A stretch of 28,504 nt of DNA from CAITYL01 sp041651315. Its GTDB lineage: Bacteria > Verrucomicrobiota > Lentisphaeria > Oligosphaerales > CAITYL01. Shown piece after piece: positions 1 through 10,875 of the stretch. The DNA lies in contig JBAZJM010000018.1 of the NCBI GenBank assembly GCA_041651315.1, forward strand, positions 1 to 28,504, given 5' to 3'. Position 1 is the first letter of the stretch, and each line of letters opens with the position of its first letter. The notes beneath the pieces were generated by a model. The model ran no database searches. It saw only the letters and a program-made list of their open reading frames with translations, and had not been told where the DNA came from. The translations under genes and the position numbers were made by a program.

Positions 1-267
1 CTGTGCGCCGGCATCGCCCCGATGGTTTGGGGGGCCGCGCTGGACCGGCTGGCCGGCTGGTTGCCGGCGGCGGGGGTCTGGCGGCCGTTTACCATCTTTT
101 TTGCCGCCGCCGCCGCCGGCACGCTGCTGGCCCAGCTGCTGCTGAGCCGGCTGCGCGAGTCCCGGGCCGCTCCGACGCCGCAGGTCATGCTGACCCTGCT
201 GCGCGAAACCCAGGCCCGCGTCCTGGGGGTGGTCGGCAACTGGTTCGGCGCCGGCGGCGAACGCTGA
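1..267 (+). CDS. C-terminal end of a membrane transporter, MFS-like (partial)
   Basis: Only the last 88 codons are present; the frame is open at the left edge of the window and ends with TGA at 265-267. The peptide holds a GIAPMVWG turn followed by a short hydrophobic stretch, then a long Ala/Leu-rich transmembrane helix (about residues 30-50) and a basic cytoplasmic tail. The turn of the type G-x-x-P-x-x-W-G before a final helix is common near the end of major facilitator transporters; that family call is inference from this short piece. The substrate cannot be judged. An internal ATG at 22 is not likely to be a real start, because the frame is open and hydrophobic upstream. It is probably a separate unit from the FHA gene, which begins 165 bp further on. 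Confidence 0.5.
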   Translation: MCAGIAPMVWGAALDRLAGWLPAAGVWRPFTIFFAAAAAGTLLAQLLLSRLRESRAAPTPQVMLTLLRETQARVLGVVGNWFGAGGER

Positions 268-287
268 CCGGGGCGGGGCGGGGGGAT

Positions 288-316
288 TTGCGCAACGGTG
301 GCCGGGGGCCTACATT
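288..316 (+). promoter_or_regulatory. Possible sigma70-type promoter before the FHA-ftsH cluster
   Basis: TTGCGC (288-293) and TACATT (311-316) are separated by 17 bp, each matching 4 of 6 consensus positions. The site lies in the 165-bp gap before the FHA gene. The match is weak and could be chance. Confidence 0.3.
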
Positions 317-432
317 GTAAACCAGTCAGTTGCGCCCCTTGGCACCCGGACGGGGAAGAGCCGTCGGCCGAGCCGGGACGCCGGCAGGGGCGGCACCGGT
401 GTTTTGCACTCCAGCAATGATGGATACATACC

Positions 433-957
433 ATGGCGGGATTCCCCAAACTGATCGTGCTGTCGGAGCAGCTCCGCGGCCAGGTTTTCGATCTCAAGGA
501 TGAGCTTTACACCATCGGCCGGTCGGAGAAATGCACCATCTGCATTCCCGATCCGACGATCAGCGGTGCCCATTGCAAGGTGGAAAAGGACGCTGAGGGC
601 AACTTCAGCGTGGCCGACACCGGCAGCACCAATGGCACCCGGGTCAACGGCAACCGGGTCGAGTCCCAGCGCCTGGCCAACAGCGACATTGTGCAGATCG
701 GCGGGGTTGAACTGCTGTTTGAATCCCCGGAAAAATCCACCACCACCATGCTCGGCACCAAAACCGGCATCCTGCTCGACCAGACGGCGTCGACCACGGC
801 CACCCACATGACGAACTTCTCGCCGTTCGGCTCCCGGTCGGACTTGCCGCTGGCCAGTGGGCCGAACAAGTCGAAACTGGTGTTCAAGCTGGTCATCGGT
901 GTCCTGGTGGTCGCGTTGGTCGGCATCCTGGTCTGGCTGCTCAGCAAGATTGTGTAA
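433..957 (+). CDS. FHA-domain protein with a C-terminal membrane anchor
   Basis: The 174-residue protein has an N-terminal forkhead-associated domain (about 5-97), a phosphothreonine-reading module. The conserved FHA residues are all visible: G29-R30, S44 and H47 (SGAH), and the S65-T66-N67-G68 loop. A Ser/Thr-rich linker (about 100-147) leads to one hydrophobic helix (about 148-172) at the extreme C-terminus, so the FHA domain should face the cytoplasm from a tail anchor. There is no signal peptide. The ATG at 433 has no strong ribosome binding site, but the frame and domain begin there. The gene ends 19 bp before ftsH in the same direction. A role in bringing phosphorylated partners to the membrane, perhaps to FtsH, is inference. 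No Ser/Thr kinase is visible in the window. Confidence 0.85.
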   Translation: MAGFPKLIVLSEQLRGQVFDLKDELYTIGRSEKCTICIPDPTISGAHCKVEKDAEGNFSVADTGSTNGTRVNGNRVESQRLANSDIVQIGGVELLFESPEKSTTTMLGTKTGILLDQTASTTATHMTNFSPFGSRSDLPLASGPNKSKLVFKLVIGVLVVALVGILVWLLSKIV

Positions 958-976
958 CGTGACGAGCACCGACCCG

Positions 977-3061
<2,085 letters not shown>

Positions 3062-3064
3062 GCC

Positions 3065-3418
3065 ATGGCGCGCCACGTGCCGAAGCCAGCCGTCCCCGCT
3101 GCGAAGTCCGCAACCCCGCCCGCCGGCCTGCCCTGGTGTCTGCCCCACGCCCAAGGCGCCCTGTTGTGCGTCCATGCGCAACCGCGCGCCAGCCGGGCGG
3201 AGATTGCCGGCCTGCACGGTGCCGCCCTCAAGATCCGTGTGCCTGGCGCCCCGGTTGACGGCCAGGCCAACGCGGAACTGCAGCGCTTCCTGGCCGACGC
3301 CCTGGGCGTGTCCCGCAGCGCCGTTGAGCTGGTGCGCGGCGCCACCGGCCGGCAAAAGCAGTTCCTTATCCGCGGCCTGCCGCCCGTCGAGGCGGCGCGC
3401 CGGCTCGGCCTGGGCTGA
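3065..3418 (+). CDS. DUF167/YggU family protein (UPF0235)
   Basis: The 117-residue protein matches the small DUF167 family by its typical order of motifs: a V-x-P-R-A-S-R segment (here VHAQPRASRAE, about 47-57), then LKIRVPGAPVDGQAN (about 66-80), then a helix ending LGVSRSAVEL and a final strand with GRQKQF. Family members are about 95-100 residues, so the first 25-30 residues are a non-conserved extension; the true start could be further in. The biochemical role of the family is not settled. The ATG at 3065 lies 3 bp after the ftsH stop, so it is probably co-transcribed and translationally coupled with ftsH. It is followed by a repeat-rich gap. Confidence 0.85.
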   Translation: MARHVPKPAVPAAKSATPPAGLPWCLPHAQGALLCVHAQPRASRAEIAGLHGAALKIRVPGAPVDGQANAELQRFLADALGVSRSAVELVRGATGRQKQFLIRGLPPVEAARRLGLG

Positions 3419-3430
3419 TGGCGGCGGCCG

Positions 3431-3546
3431 TTCACGGACCTACACGGACCCACACGGACCGGCACGGACCCGGCTTTCCGGCCAAAGCGACTGAGGGCTT
3501 GCCCTGTCCGTGGAGGTCCGTGCAAGTCCGTGCCGGCCCGGTTTCG
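3431..3546. repeat. Inverted repeat whose arms are 10-bp tandem units
   Basis: The left arm (3431-3470) is four 10-bp units of the form NNCACGGACC. The right arm (about 3505-3540) is three to four units of GTCCGTGNNG, which is the reverse complement. The arms are about 35 bp apart, so the whole can fold into a long stem in several registers. The right arm ends about 10 bp before the extended -10 element of the gmhA-like gene. It could serve as a terminator for the ftsH cluster, a dispersed repeat, or a binding array; the sequence alone does not decide. Confidence 0.75.
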
Positions 3547-3549
3547 CCG

Positions 3550-3558
3550 TGGTATAAT
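3550..3558 (+). promoter_or_regulatory. Extended -10 promoter of the gmhA-like gene
   Basis: The sequence TGGTATAAT contains a perfect TATAAT (3553-3558) with the TGN extension. There is no good -35 hexamer at the right distance, which fits an extended -10 promoter. The predicted start near 3565 gives a leader of about 75 nt before the ATG at 3639. Confidence 0.55.
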
Positions 3559-3638
3559 AACGGTTTCATGCCCCTTGTACTTAACCTTAACTCAGCCTTC
3601 AGCCTAAAAAGCTTCAGCCTAACCAGGAGACCCGACAG

Positions 3639-4289
3639 ATGCGCACCCCGGAACAGATCTTGGATGAATTGCTGGCGCGCCGGCCGGAGCTGGCGCCGGT
3701 GCGGCCGGCCCTGTGGGCGGCCTACCAGGCGATGCACGCGGCGTTGGCGGGCGGGGGGACGCTGTTCACCTGCGGCAACGGCGGCAGCGCCGCCGACAGC
3801 GAGCACATTGCGGGGGAACTGCTGAAAGGGTTTCTGCTGCCGCGGCGGCTGTCCGGCGAGTGGGCGGAGCGGCTGTACGCGGCGGGGCCGGCGGCCGATG
3901 CCGACTACCTGCAGGCCCGGTTGCAGGGGGGGCTGCGCGCCGTGGCGCTGACCGGGCATCCGGCGCTCGCCACCGCGGTGATCAACGACAACGGCGGCGA
4001 CCTGGCCTTTGCGCAGCAGCTGATGGCGTTGGGGCGGCCGGGCGACTGTCTGCTGGCGCTGTCCACCTCGGGCAAGGCGCGCAACGTGCTGCTGGCGGCA
4101 CATACGGCGCGGGCCATGGGGGTGCGGGTGGTGGCCGCCACCGGGGCGGGCGGCGGGCCGTTGCGCGGCCAAGCCGACGTCTGGCTGGGGGTGCCCGAAC
4201 AGGAGACGTTCAAGGTCCAGGAACTGCACCTGCCGGTCTACCATGCCTGGTGCGCCATGCTGGAGGCGGCCTTCTTCGGCGGCGGCTGA
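3639..4289 (+). CDS. gmhA: Sedoheptulose-7-phosphate isomerase (GmhA-like SIS-domain protein)
   Basis: GmhA converts sedoheptulose 7-phosphate to glycero-manno-heptose 7-phosphate, the first step toward the heptose of the lipopolysaccharide core. The 216-residue product is one SIS domain. Visible motifs are the phosphate-binding CGNGGSAADSEH (45-56) with the following E60, and STSG (142-145). The C-terminal QELHLPVYH segment has Q194 and H202 with the same spacing as the active-site Gln and His of the E. coli enzyme. An insertion of about 45 residues after KGF (64-66) marks a longer subfamily of annotated phosphoheptose isomerases. The ATG has a clear site AGGAGA (about 3624-3629). It is a single-gene unit between a repeat and a hairpin. 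A DiaA-like or other SIS role is less likely. Confidence 0.85.
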   Translation: MRTPEQILDELLARRPELAPVRPALWAAYQAMHAALAGGGTLFTCGNGGSAADSEHIAGELLKGFLLPRRLSGEWAERLYAAGPAADADYLQARLQGGLRAVALTGHPALATAVINDNGGDLAFAQQLMALGRPGDCLLALSTSGKARNVLLAAHTARAMGVRVVAATGAGGGPLRGQADVWLGVPEQETFKVQELHLPVYHAWCAMLEAAFFGGG

Positions 4290-4352
4290 GCGCGTGGGCT
4301 TGTGGTAAAAGCGCCCGCCGTGTTTAAGGCACAAACAGGTTTGACGGAGGGT

Positions 4353-4387
4353 TTGGGAACCGCCTTTCCTCAAAAAGGGGTTCCCAA
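4353..4387. terminator. Hairpin after the gmhA-like gene, possible terminator
   Basis: TTGGGAACC (4353-4361) pairs with GGTTCCCAA (4379-4387), and inside it CCTTT (4363-4367) pairs with AAAGG (4374-4378) around a 6-nt loop. This gives a 14-bp stem with one bulged G. There is no run of T after it, so it is not a classical intrinsic terminator. It lies between the gmhA stop and the pil promoter. Confidence 0.4.
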
Positions 4388-4424
4388 CCAACAAAATTGT
4401 CGCGCACCCTCCTGGCACCGCGGA

Positions 4425-4452
4425 TTGACAATCCCTCATTGGGCGATATATA
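4425..4452 (+). promoter_or_regulatory. Promoter of the pil motor operon
   Basis: A perfect TTGACA (4425-4430) is followed after 16 bp by TATATA (4447-4452); TATAAC (4449-4454) at 18 bp is an alternative -10. It is the best sigma70-type match in the window. It would give a leader of about 90 nt before the GTG start at 4550. Confidence 0.6.
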
Positions 4453-4549
4453 ACCCCGTTGCCCTTTTTGTCGCGCCGCGGCCCTTTCAGGCGGCCGGCA
4501 GGGCCGTGATTGTTGCACATCAGGCTCTTAAGCGTGTCGGGAGCGCGGC

Positions 4550-6259
4550 GTGGTCACAAGCAATGACGACATGATGGCGGATCTGCTGGCCTCCAAGGGG
4601 CTGGTGACGGAAGAGCAGGTCGCGGAGGCCCGGGCCAAGGCGGAAAAGGACGGCATCCCGCTCGGCGACGCCCTGGTGGCCCTGGGGCATGTCCCCGAAG
4701 AAACCCTGATGATGGTGCTGGCCGCCGAATACGGCATGGAGCCGTTCGACCTGGCCAACTACAAGATTCCGGCCGAGGTCATCGCCGCCATCCCCCCCGA
4801 GGTGGCCCGCCGCTACCGCGTGGTGCCAGTGATGAAGAGCGGCACCCTGGTGACGGTGGCCCTCGGCGACCCGACCGACCTGGAAACCCTGGACTCGCTC
4901 CGCTACATCCTTAAAACCGATGTCGAGGGCGTGCTCGCCCCCAAGGCCCAGATCGCCCTGGCGCTGAACCACCACTACGGCACCATTGAGCAGAGCGTTG
5001 AATCGTTCCTGGAGGACATCACCGAGGGCACGGTGGATGTCAACGCCCCGGCGGCGGCGGCGGACACCGAGGCCGACGCCGACGGTGACGCGCCGATCAT
5101 CCGCCTGGTGTCGCTGATCATCCTGGAGGCGTTCCGCAGCCGGTCCTCCGATATTCACCTGGAGCCGCTGGAGAAGCGGTTCCGCGTCCGTTACCGCATC
5201 GACGGCATGCTGCGCGAGGTTGAGAATCCGCCCAAGTACCTGCAGAACAACATCCTAAGCCGTCTCAAGCTGATGTCCAAGATGGACCTGTCCGAGCACC
5301 GGGTGCCGCAGGACGGCCGCATCCAGATTTCGGCCATGGGCAAGGAACTGGACCTGCGCGTCTCCTGTCTGCCGACCACCCACGGCGAGTCGATCGTCAT
5401 GCGTATTTTGGACAAGAGCGGCATCCAGCTCGGCATTCCCGAGCTGGGTTTCCTGGCCGACGACCAGGAGCTGATCGAGCGCATCCTGGCCTTCCCCGAC
5501 GGCATCTTCCTGGTCACCGGCCCCACCGGTTCCGGCAAGACCACCTCGCTGTACGCCTTCCTCAACACCCTCAACACCGCCTCCCGCAAGATCATCACCG
5601 CGGAAGACCCGGTTGAGTACGAAATCTCGGGCATCAACCAGGTGCAGATCGTGGCCGACATCGGCATGACCTTCGCCGCGGCCCTGCGCTCCATGCTGCG
5701 CCAGGCGCCCAACATCATCATGGTCGGTGAGATCCGTGACTTGGAGACGGCGGAAATCGCCATCAATGCCGCGCTCACCGGGCATCTGGTGTTCAGCACC
5801 CTGCACACCAACGATGCGCCGTCGGCGGTCACCCGTATGATTGACATGGGGGTGAAGCCCTTCCTGGTCGCCTCCGGCGTCCGCGCGGTGATGGCCCAAC
5901 GCCTGGTCCGCCGGACCTGCCAGAAATGCGCCGAACCGACCACCGCGACGGACGGCGAACTGGAGGCGTTGCGGCTGAAGGCCGACTATTTCCAGAAAGC
6001 CACCCTCAAGCGCGGCCGCGGCTGCCCCGACTGCAACAAGGGCTACCGCGGCCGGATGGGCATCTACGAGATTTTCACGATTTCCACGGACATCCAGAAC
6101 CTAATCTACGAAATGGTTCCCTCCGGCGTCATCCGCGAACGCGCCCGCGCCCTTGGCATGCGCACCCTGCGCGATGACGGCCTGCGCAAGGCCTCCGCCG
6201 GCATGACCAGCCTCGAAGAAGTGATCCGCATGACCGCCACTGACGCGGCCGACATGTGA
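4550..6259 (+). CDS. pilB: Type IV pilus assembly ATPase, PilB/GspE family (first copy)
   Basis: PilB is the hexameric cytoplasmic motor that drives pilin extension. The 569-residue protein has an N-terminal MshEN/GspE-N domain (about 1-150), an acidic Ala/Asp linker, and the C-terminal secretion ATPase. Walker A GPTGSGKT spans 324-331, followed by the Asp box (EDPVEYE), Walker B (IIMVGEIRD) and His box (TLHTND). A four-cysteine zinc site is present: C457-x2-C460 and C492-x2-C495. The start is a GTG at 4550, supported by GGGAG at 4539-4543 with 6-nt spacing; an in-frame ATG at 4571 has no such site. It is the first gene of a four-gene operon. A second PilB-type gene follows at once, so one of the two may power a different pseudopilus or act in a mixed motor (inference). 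Confidence 0.93.
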   Translation: MVTSNDDMMADLLASKGLVTEEQVAEARAKAEKDGIPLGDALVALGHVPEETLMMVLAAEYGMEPFDLANYKIPAEVIAAIPPEVARRYRVVPVMKSGTLVTVALGDPTDLETLDSLRYILKTDVEGVLAPKAQIALALNHHYGTIEQSVESFLEDITEGTVDVNAPAAAADTEADADGDAPIIRLVSLIILEAFRSRSSDIHLEPLEKRFRVRYRIDGMLREVENPPKYLQNNILSRLKLMSKMDLSEHRVPQDGRIQISAMGKELDLRVSCLPTTHGESIVMRILDKSGIQLGIPELGFLADDQELIERILAFPDGIFLVTGPTGSGKTTSLYAFLNTLNTASRKIITAEDPVEYEISGINQVQIVADIGMTFAAALRSMLRQAPNIIMVGEIRDLETAEIAINAALTGHLVFSTLHTNDAPSAVTRMIDMGVKPFLVASGVRAVMAQRLVRRTCQKCAEPTTATDGELEALRLKADYFQKATLKRGRGCPDCNKGYRGRMGIYEIFTISTDIQNLIYEMVPSGVIRERARALGMRTLRDDGLRKASAGMTSLEEVIRMTATDAADM

Positions 6260-6274
6260 CGGGACGGGACGCCG

Positions 6275-7987
<1,713 letters not shown>

Positions 7988-8004
7988 CAAGGACGGTTCG
8001 TTTC

Positions 8005-9081
8005 ATGGCCATCGACATGTCCGACCTGCTGCAGCTCGTCGTGGACGAGGGTGCCAGCGATTTGCATTTGCCCGTCGGTTCGCCCCCGGTGCTGCGCATC
8101 CATGGCGGCCTGCATCCGTTGGAAACGGCCCCCCTGACGCCCGAGGACACCGAGCGCCTGATGAAGGCCATCACCTCCGACGTCAACCAGCAGAAACTGC
8201 GGGAAGGCGGCGGCGTCGACTTCGGCTTTGCCTTTGGCGACAAGGCCCGCTTCCGGGTTAGCGTCTTCCGCCAGAAGGGCGCCATCGGCCTGGTGCTGCG
8301 CTGCATTCCCAACACCCTGCTGACCATGGAGCAGATCGGCCTCAACCCGGCCATCAAGGACATTCTCTACCGGCCGCGCGGCATGGTCCTGGTCACCGGC
8401 CCCACCGGTTCCGGCAAGTCCACCACGCTGGCCTCGATGATCGACATCATCAACCGCGAGCGTGACTGCCACATCATCACCATTGAAGATCCGATCGAGT
8501 TCTACCACGAGCACAAGCACAGCTTGGTCACCCAGCGCGAAATCGGCGTCGACGTCCCGTCCTTCGCCGAATCGTTGCGCCGCGCCCTGCGCCAGGACCC
8601 GGACGTCATCCTGGTGGGTGAAATGCGCGACTTGGAAACCATTGCCGCCGCCGTCACCGCCGCCGAAACCGGCCACTTGGTTTTCGGCACCCTGCACACC
8701 ACCGGTGCCGCCGAAACCGTCGACCGTATCGTCGACGCCTTCCCCACCAACCAGCAGGAGCAGATCCGCTCCCAGCTCGCCGCCTCCCTGATCTGCGTCA
8801 TCTCCCAGGTGCTGCTCCCCCGCGCCGACAAGCCGGGCCGGGTCGCCGCTTTCGAGATCATGATCACCACCCCCTCCATCCAGGCGCTGATCCGCGACAA
8901 CAAGACCTTCCGCATCACCTCCGACATCCAGACCGGCGCCAAGTATGGCATGAACACCCTGGACGCCCACCTGCTGAGCCTGTACGAGGCTGGCAAGATC
9001 TCCTATGGCGAGCTGATCACCAAGTGCAAGGACGCCGACGCCATCACCCAGAAACTTCAGACCACCACCAAGAAGAAATAA
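8005..9081 (+). CDS. pilT: Type IV pilus retraction ATPase PilT
   Basis: PilT is the hexameric motor that depolymerises pili and so powers twitching and DNA uptake. The 358-residue length is typical. It starts directly with the short PAS-like N-terminal domain (DLLQLVVDEGASDLHLPVG, about 6-24) and lacks the long MshEN domain and zinc cysteines of PilB. Walker A GPTGSGKST begins at residue 132, followed by EDPIEF, VILVGEMRD and TLHTT. The C-terminus has GMNTLDAHLLSLYEAGKIS, which is the usual PilT ending. The AIRNLR-like region reads SLRRALRQDPD. The ATG at 8005 follows the upstream stop by 17 bp with AAGGA at 7989-7993. PilU is possible, but the length and ending favour PilT. Confidence 0.93.
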   Translation: MAIDMSDLLQLVVDEGASDLHLPVGSPPVLRIHGGLHPLETAPLTPEDTERLMKAITSDVNQQKLREGGGVDFGFAFGDKARFRVSVFRQKGAIGLVLRCIPNTLLTMEQIGLNPAIKDILYRPRGMVLVTGPTGSGKSTTLASMIDIINRERDCHIITIEDPIEFYHEHKHSLVTQREIGVDVPSFAESLRRALRQDPDVILVGEMRDLETIAAAVTAAETGHLVFGTLHTTGAAETVDRIVDAFPTNQQEQIRSQLAASLICVISQVLLPRADKPGRVAAFEIMITTPSIQALIRDNKTFRITSDIQTGAKYGMNTLDAHLLSLYEAGKISYGELITKCKDADAITQKLQTTTKKK

Positions 9082-9167
9082 GCCGGCGGCCGGCTATGTT
9101 TAACTCGCATCGTTCACCTTCACCCGCCTCAATCACGCGTTGACGCAACCACGGGGAGCAGACGGCT

Positions 9168-10466
9168 ATGGCTCTCAAATTCACTTATACGGCCATGGAC
9201 GGCCAGGGCAAGGAACAGCGCGGCAAGATCGACGCTGACAACGCCCAGGACGCCGCCTCCAAGCTCAAGCAGCAGGGGCTGTTTCCCACCGGCATCAGCG
9301 AGGTCAAGAGCTCGACCCCGGGCGGCAAGGCCGGCGGCGCGCCGGGGGCCGGCGGGGCCGCCAAGAAGGCCGGCGGCTTCAACATGTCCATGTCCTTCGG
9401 CGGCGGCGGCACGCCGGTGATCAAGCGCAAGCAGTTGACCACGGTCACCCGCCAGCTGGCCACCCTGCTCGACGCCGGCCTGCCCCTGGTCCGCGCCCTG
9501 CGCACCCTTGAACGCCAGGCCCGCAAGGATCCCAATCTGCGCCGGGCCGTCGGCGACCTCGCCAACTCGGTGGAAGGCGGCAGCACCTTCTCCGAAGCGC
9601 TGGCCGGCAACCCCAAGTCGTTCAACAAGCTGTATATCAACATGGTGCGCGCCGGCGAGGCGTCCGGCGCCTTGGAAACCGTGCTGAACCGTCTGGCCGA
9701 GTTCATGGAAAAGGCCCAGCGCATCGCCGGCAAGGTCAAGTCGGCCATGGTCTACCCCGTCATCGTCCTGGTGATCGCCCTCACCATCACCGCCGGCCTG
9801 ATGGTCTTCATCGTGCCCAAGTTCGCCAAGATCTTCGATGAGATGCTGCCCGGCGAGCCGCTGCCCGCCCTGACCCAGCTGATCATTTCCATCAGTGTGT
9901 TCATGCAGCAGCAGATCCTGATCATGCTGGGCATCATTGCGGCCATTGTCATCGGCTTCAAGGTGTTCAAAAACACCAAGGGCGGCTCGTATATGATCGA
10001 CTTGATGATGATCAAGATGCCGCCCTTCAACCAGCTCGCCATCCGCTCTTCGGTGGCCCGGTTCTGCCGGACCCTGGGCACCCTGATGCAGTCCGGCGTG
10101 GCCGTCCTTCAGGCCCTGCAGATTGTCAAAGACACCGCCGGCAACGAGGTGGTGGCCCGCGCCGTTCAGGTCGTCCATGACTCGGTCAAGGAAGGCGAGG
10201 GCATGAGCAAGCCCATGGAATCCACCACCATCTTCCCCGGCATGGTGGTCAGCATGGTCGAAGTCGGCGAGGAAACCGGCGCCCTGCCGGAAATGCTGAA
10301 CCGCATCGCCGACATCTACGAGGAAGAAGTGGACCGCGCGGTCGAGGGCCTGACCTCCATGATCGAGCCGATCATGATCATCTTCCTGGCCGTGATCGTC
10401 GGCGGCATCGTCCTCGCGCTCTTCATGCCCCTGATCAAACTGATCGACAAAATGGGCGGTTCCTGA
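9168..10466 (+). CDS. pilC: Type IV pilus inner-membrane platform protein PilC (GspF family)
   Basis: PilC is the polytopic inner-membrane protein on which the PilB and PilT motors act. The 432-residue product has a short N-terminal domain (FTYTAMDGQGKE), then a Gly/Ala/Lys-rich linker (about 47-80) that is longer than usual, then two GspF domains, each beginning with a helical repeat (RQLATLLDAGLPL and RFCRTLGTLMQSGV). Three hydrophobic segments are visible, at about 195-220, 243-265 and 400-428. The ATG at 9168 has GGGGAG at about 9151-9156. The 86-bp gap from pilT is the longest in the operon and opens with a perfect AGCCGGC-G-GCCGGCT palindrome at 9081-9095. A hairpin overlaps the stop codon. 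No pilin, prepilin peptidase or PilMNOPQ gene follows. Confidence 0.93.
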   Translation: MALKFTYTAMDGQGKEQRGKIDADNAQDAASKLKQQGLFPTGISEVKSSTPGGKAGGAPGAGGAAKKAGGFNMSMSFGGGGTPVIKRKQLTTVTRQLATLLDAGLPLVRALRTLERQARKDPNLRRAVGDLANSVEGGSTFSEALAGNPKSFNKLYINMVRAGEASGALETVLNRLAEFMEKAQRIAGKVKSAMVYPVIVLVIALTITAGLMVFIVPKFAKIFDEMLPGEPLPALTQLIISISVFMQQQILIMLGIIAAIVIGFKVFKNTKGGSYMIDLMMIKMPPFNQLAIRSSVARFCRTLGTLMQSGVAVLQALQIVKDTAGNEVVARAVQVVHDSVKEGEGMSKPMESTTIFPGMVVSMVEVGEETGALPEMLNRIADIYEEEVDRAVEGLTSMIEPIMIIFLAVIVGGIVLALFMPLIKLIDKMGGS

Positions 10467-10495
10467 TCTTCGACGCCCGCGGGCGCCGAAAATCA
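10464..10495. terminator. Hairpin overlapping the pilC stop codon
   Basis: TGATCTTCGACGCCCG (10464-10479) folds back on CGGGCGCCGAAAATCA (10480-10495) with two mismatches. The stem begins inside the TGA stop. It is nested in a second inverted repeat, CAAAATGGGC (10448-10457) and GCCCATTTTG (10508-10517). There is no T-tract, so termination is likely but not certain. Its right half recurs at 10791-10815. Confidence 0.45.
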
Positions 10496-10556
10496 GAGCT
10501 GGAAAAAGCCCATTTTGCCGCGATGGAACGTGGCACAGGCAATCTTGCCTGTGTCG

Positions 10557-10780
10557 TGGAGTTTGGCAGAAATTAACGGGTGCGGTATTCCCGTCCCAGC
10601 GGGACGGGGCGGGAATAGGCAGGGGCTTCAGCCCCTGCTTTGCCCCCCCCATTTCGCGTGCCGTCAGGTACGCGGCGAATCGCGGCGTACCTACGGCACG
10701 CCATCGTTTCATTTCCCGGAACAGGGGCTGAAGCCCCTGCCTATTTTCATTCAGTCCCTCTGGGACGAAGCCGCCCCAAA
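10557..10780 (+). repeat. Multi-palindrome element, copy A
   Basis: This element holds, in order: a GGAGTTTGGCA motif; the palindrome CCCGTCCC-AGC-GGGACGGG; a 132-bp core (10614-10745) bounded by AATAGGC and GCCTATT; and the palindrome GTCCC-TCT-GGGAC. The core has CAGGGGCT-TC-AGCCCCTG near one end, its near-mirror CAGGGGCT-GA-AGCCCCTG near the other, and a long imperfect palindrome between them around GTACGCGGCGAATCGCGG. There is no open reading frame of note, so it is non-autonomous. Copies B and C lie in this window. Confidence 0.85.
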
Positions 10781-10790
10781 TTCCGGCGCC

Positions 10791-10815
10791 CGACGCCCGC
10801 GGGTGCCGGAAATCA
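10791..10815 (+). repeat. Direct repeat of the pilC terminator half
   Basis: This 25-bp stretch matches 10471-10495 at 23 of 25 positions (both begin CGACGCCCGCGGG). The two lie just outside copy A, on either side of it. Confidence 0.6.
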
Positions 10816-10875
10816 ATCTGGGGTGTGTGTTTCGATGGAATGGAACTTTGCCGGCCAGCGGTTAAGTTTTAGGGG

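Noticed and set aside
10525..10555. CACAGGCAA-TC-TTGCCTGTG palindrome near copy A as a further member of the CTGTAG REP family
   Set aside because: It lacks the GTAG and the 8-3-8 geometry, so it was not counted in that family, though it may be a relative.
9129..10712. A 527-residue minus-strand frame across pilC
   Set aside because: Antisense shadow; Asp/His/Gly-rich with no recognisable domain, and pilC is clear on the other strand.
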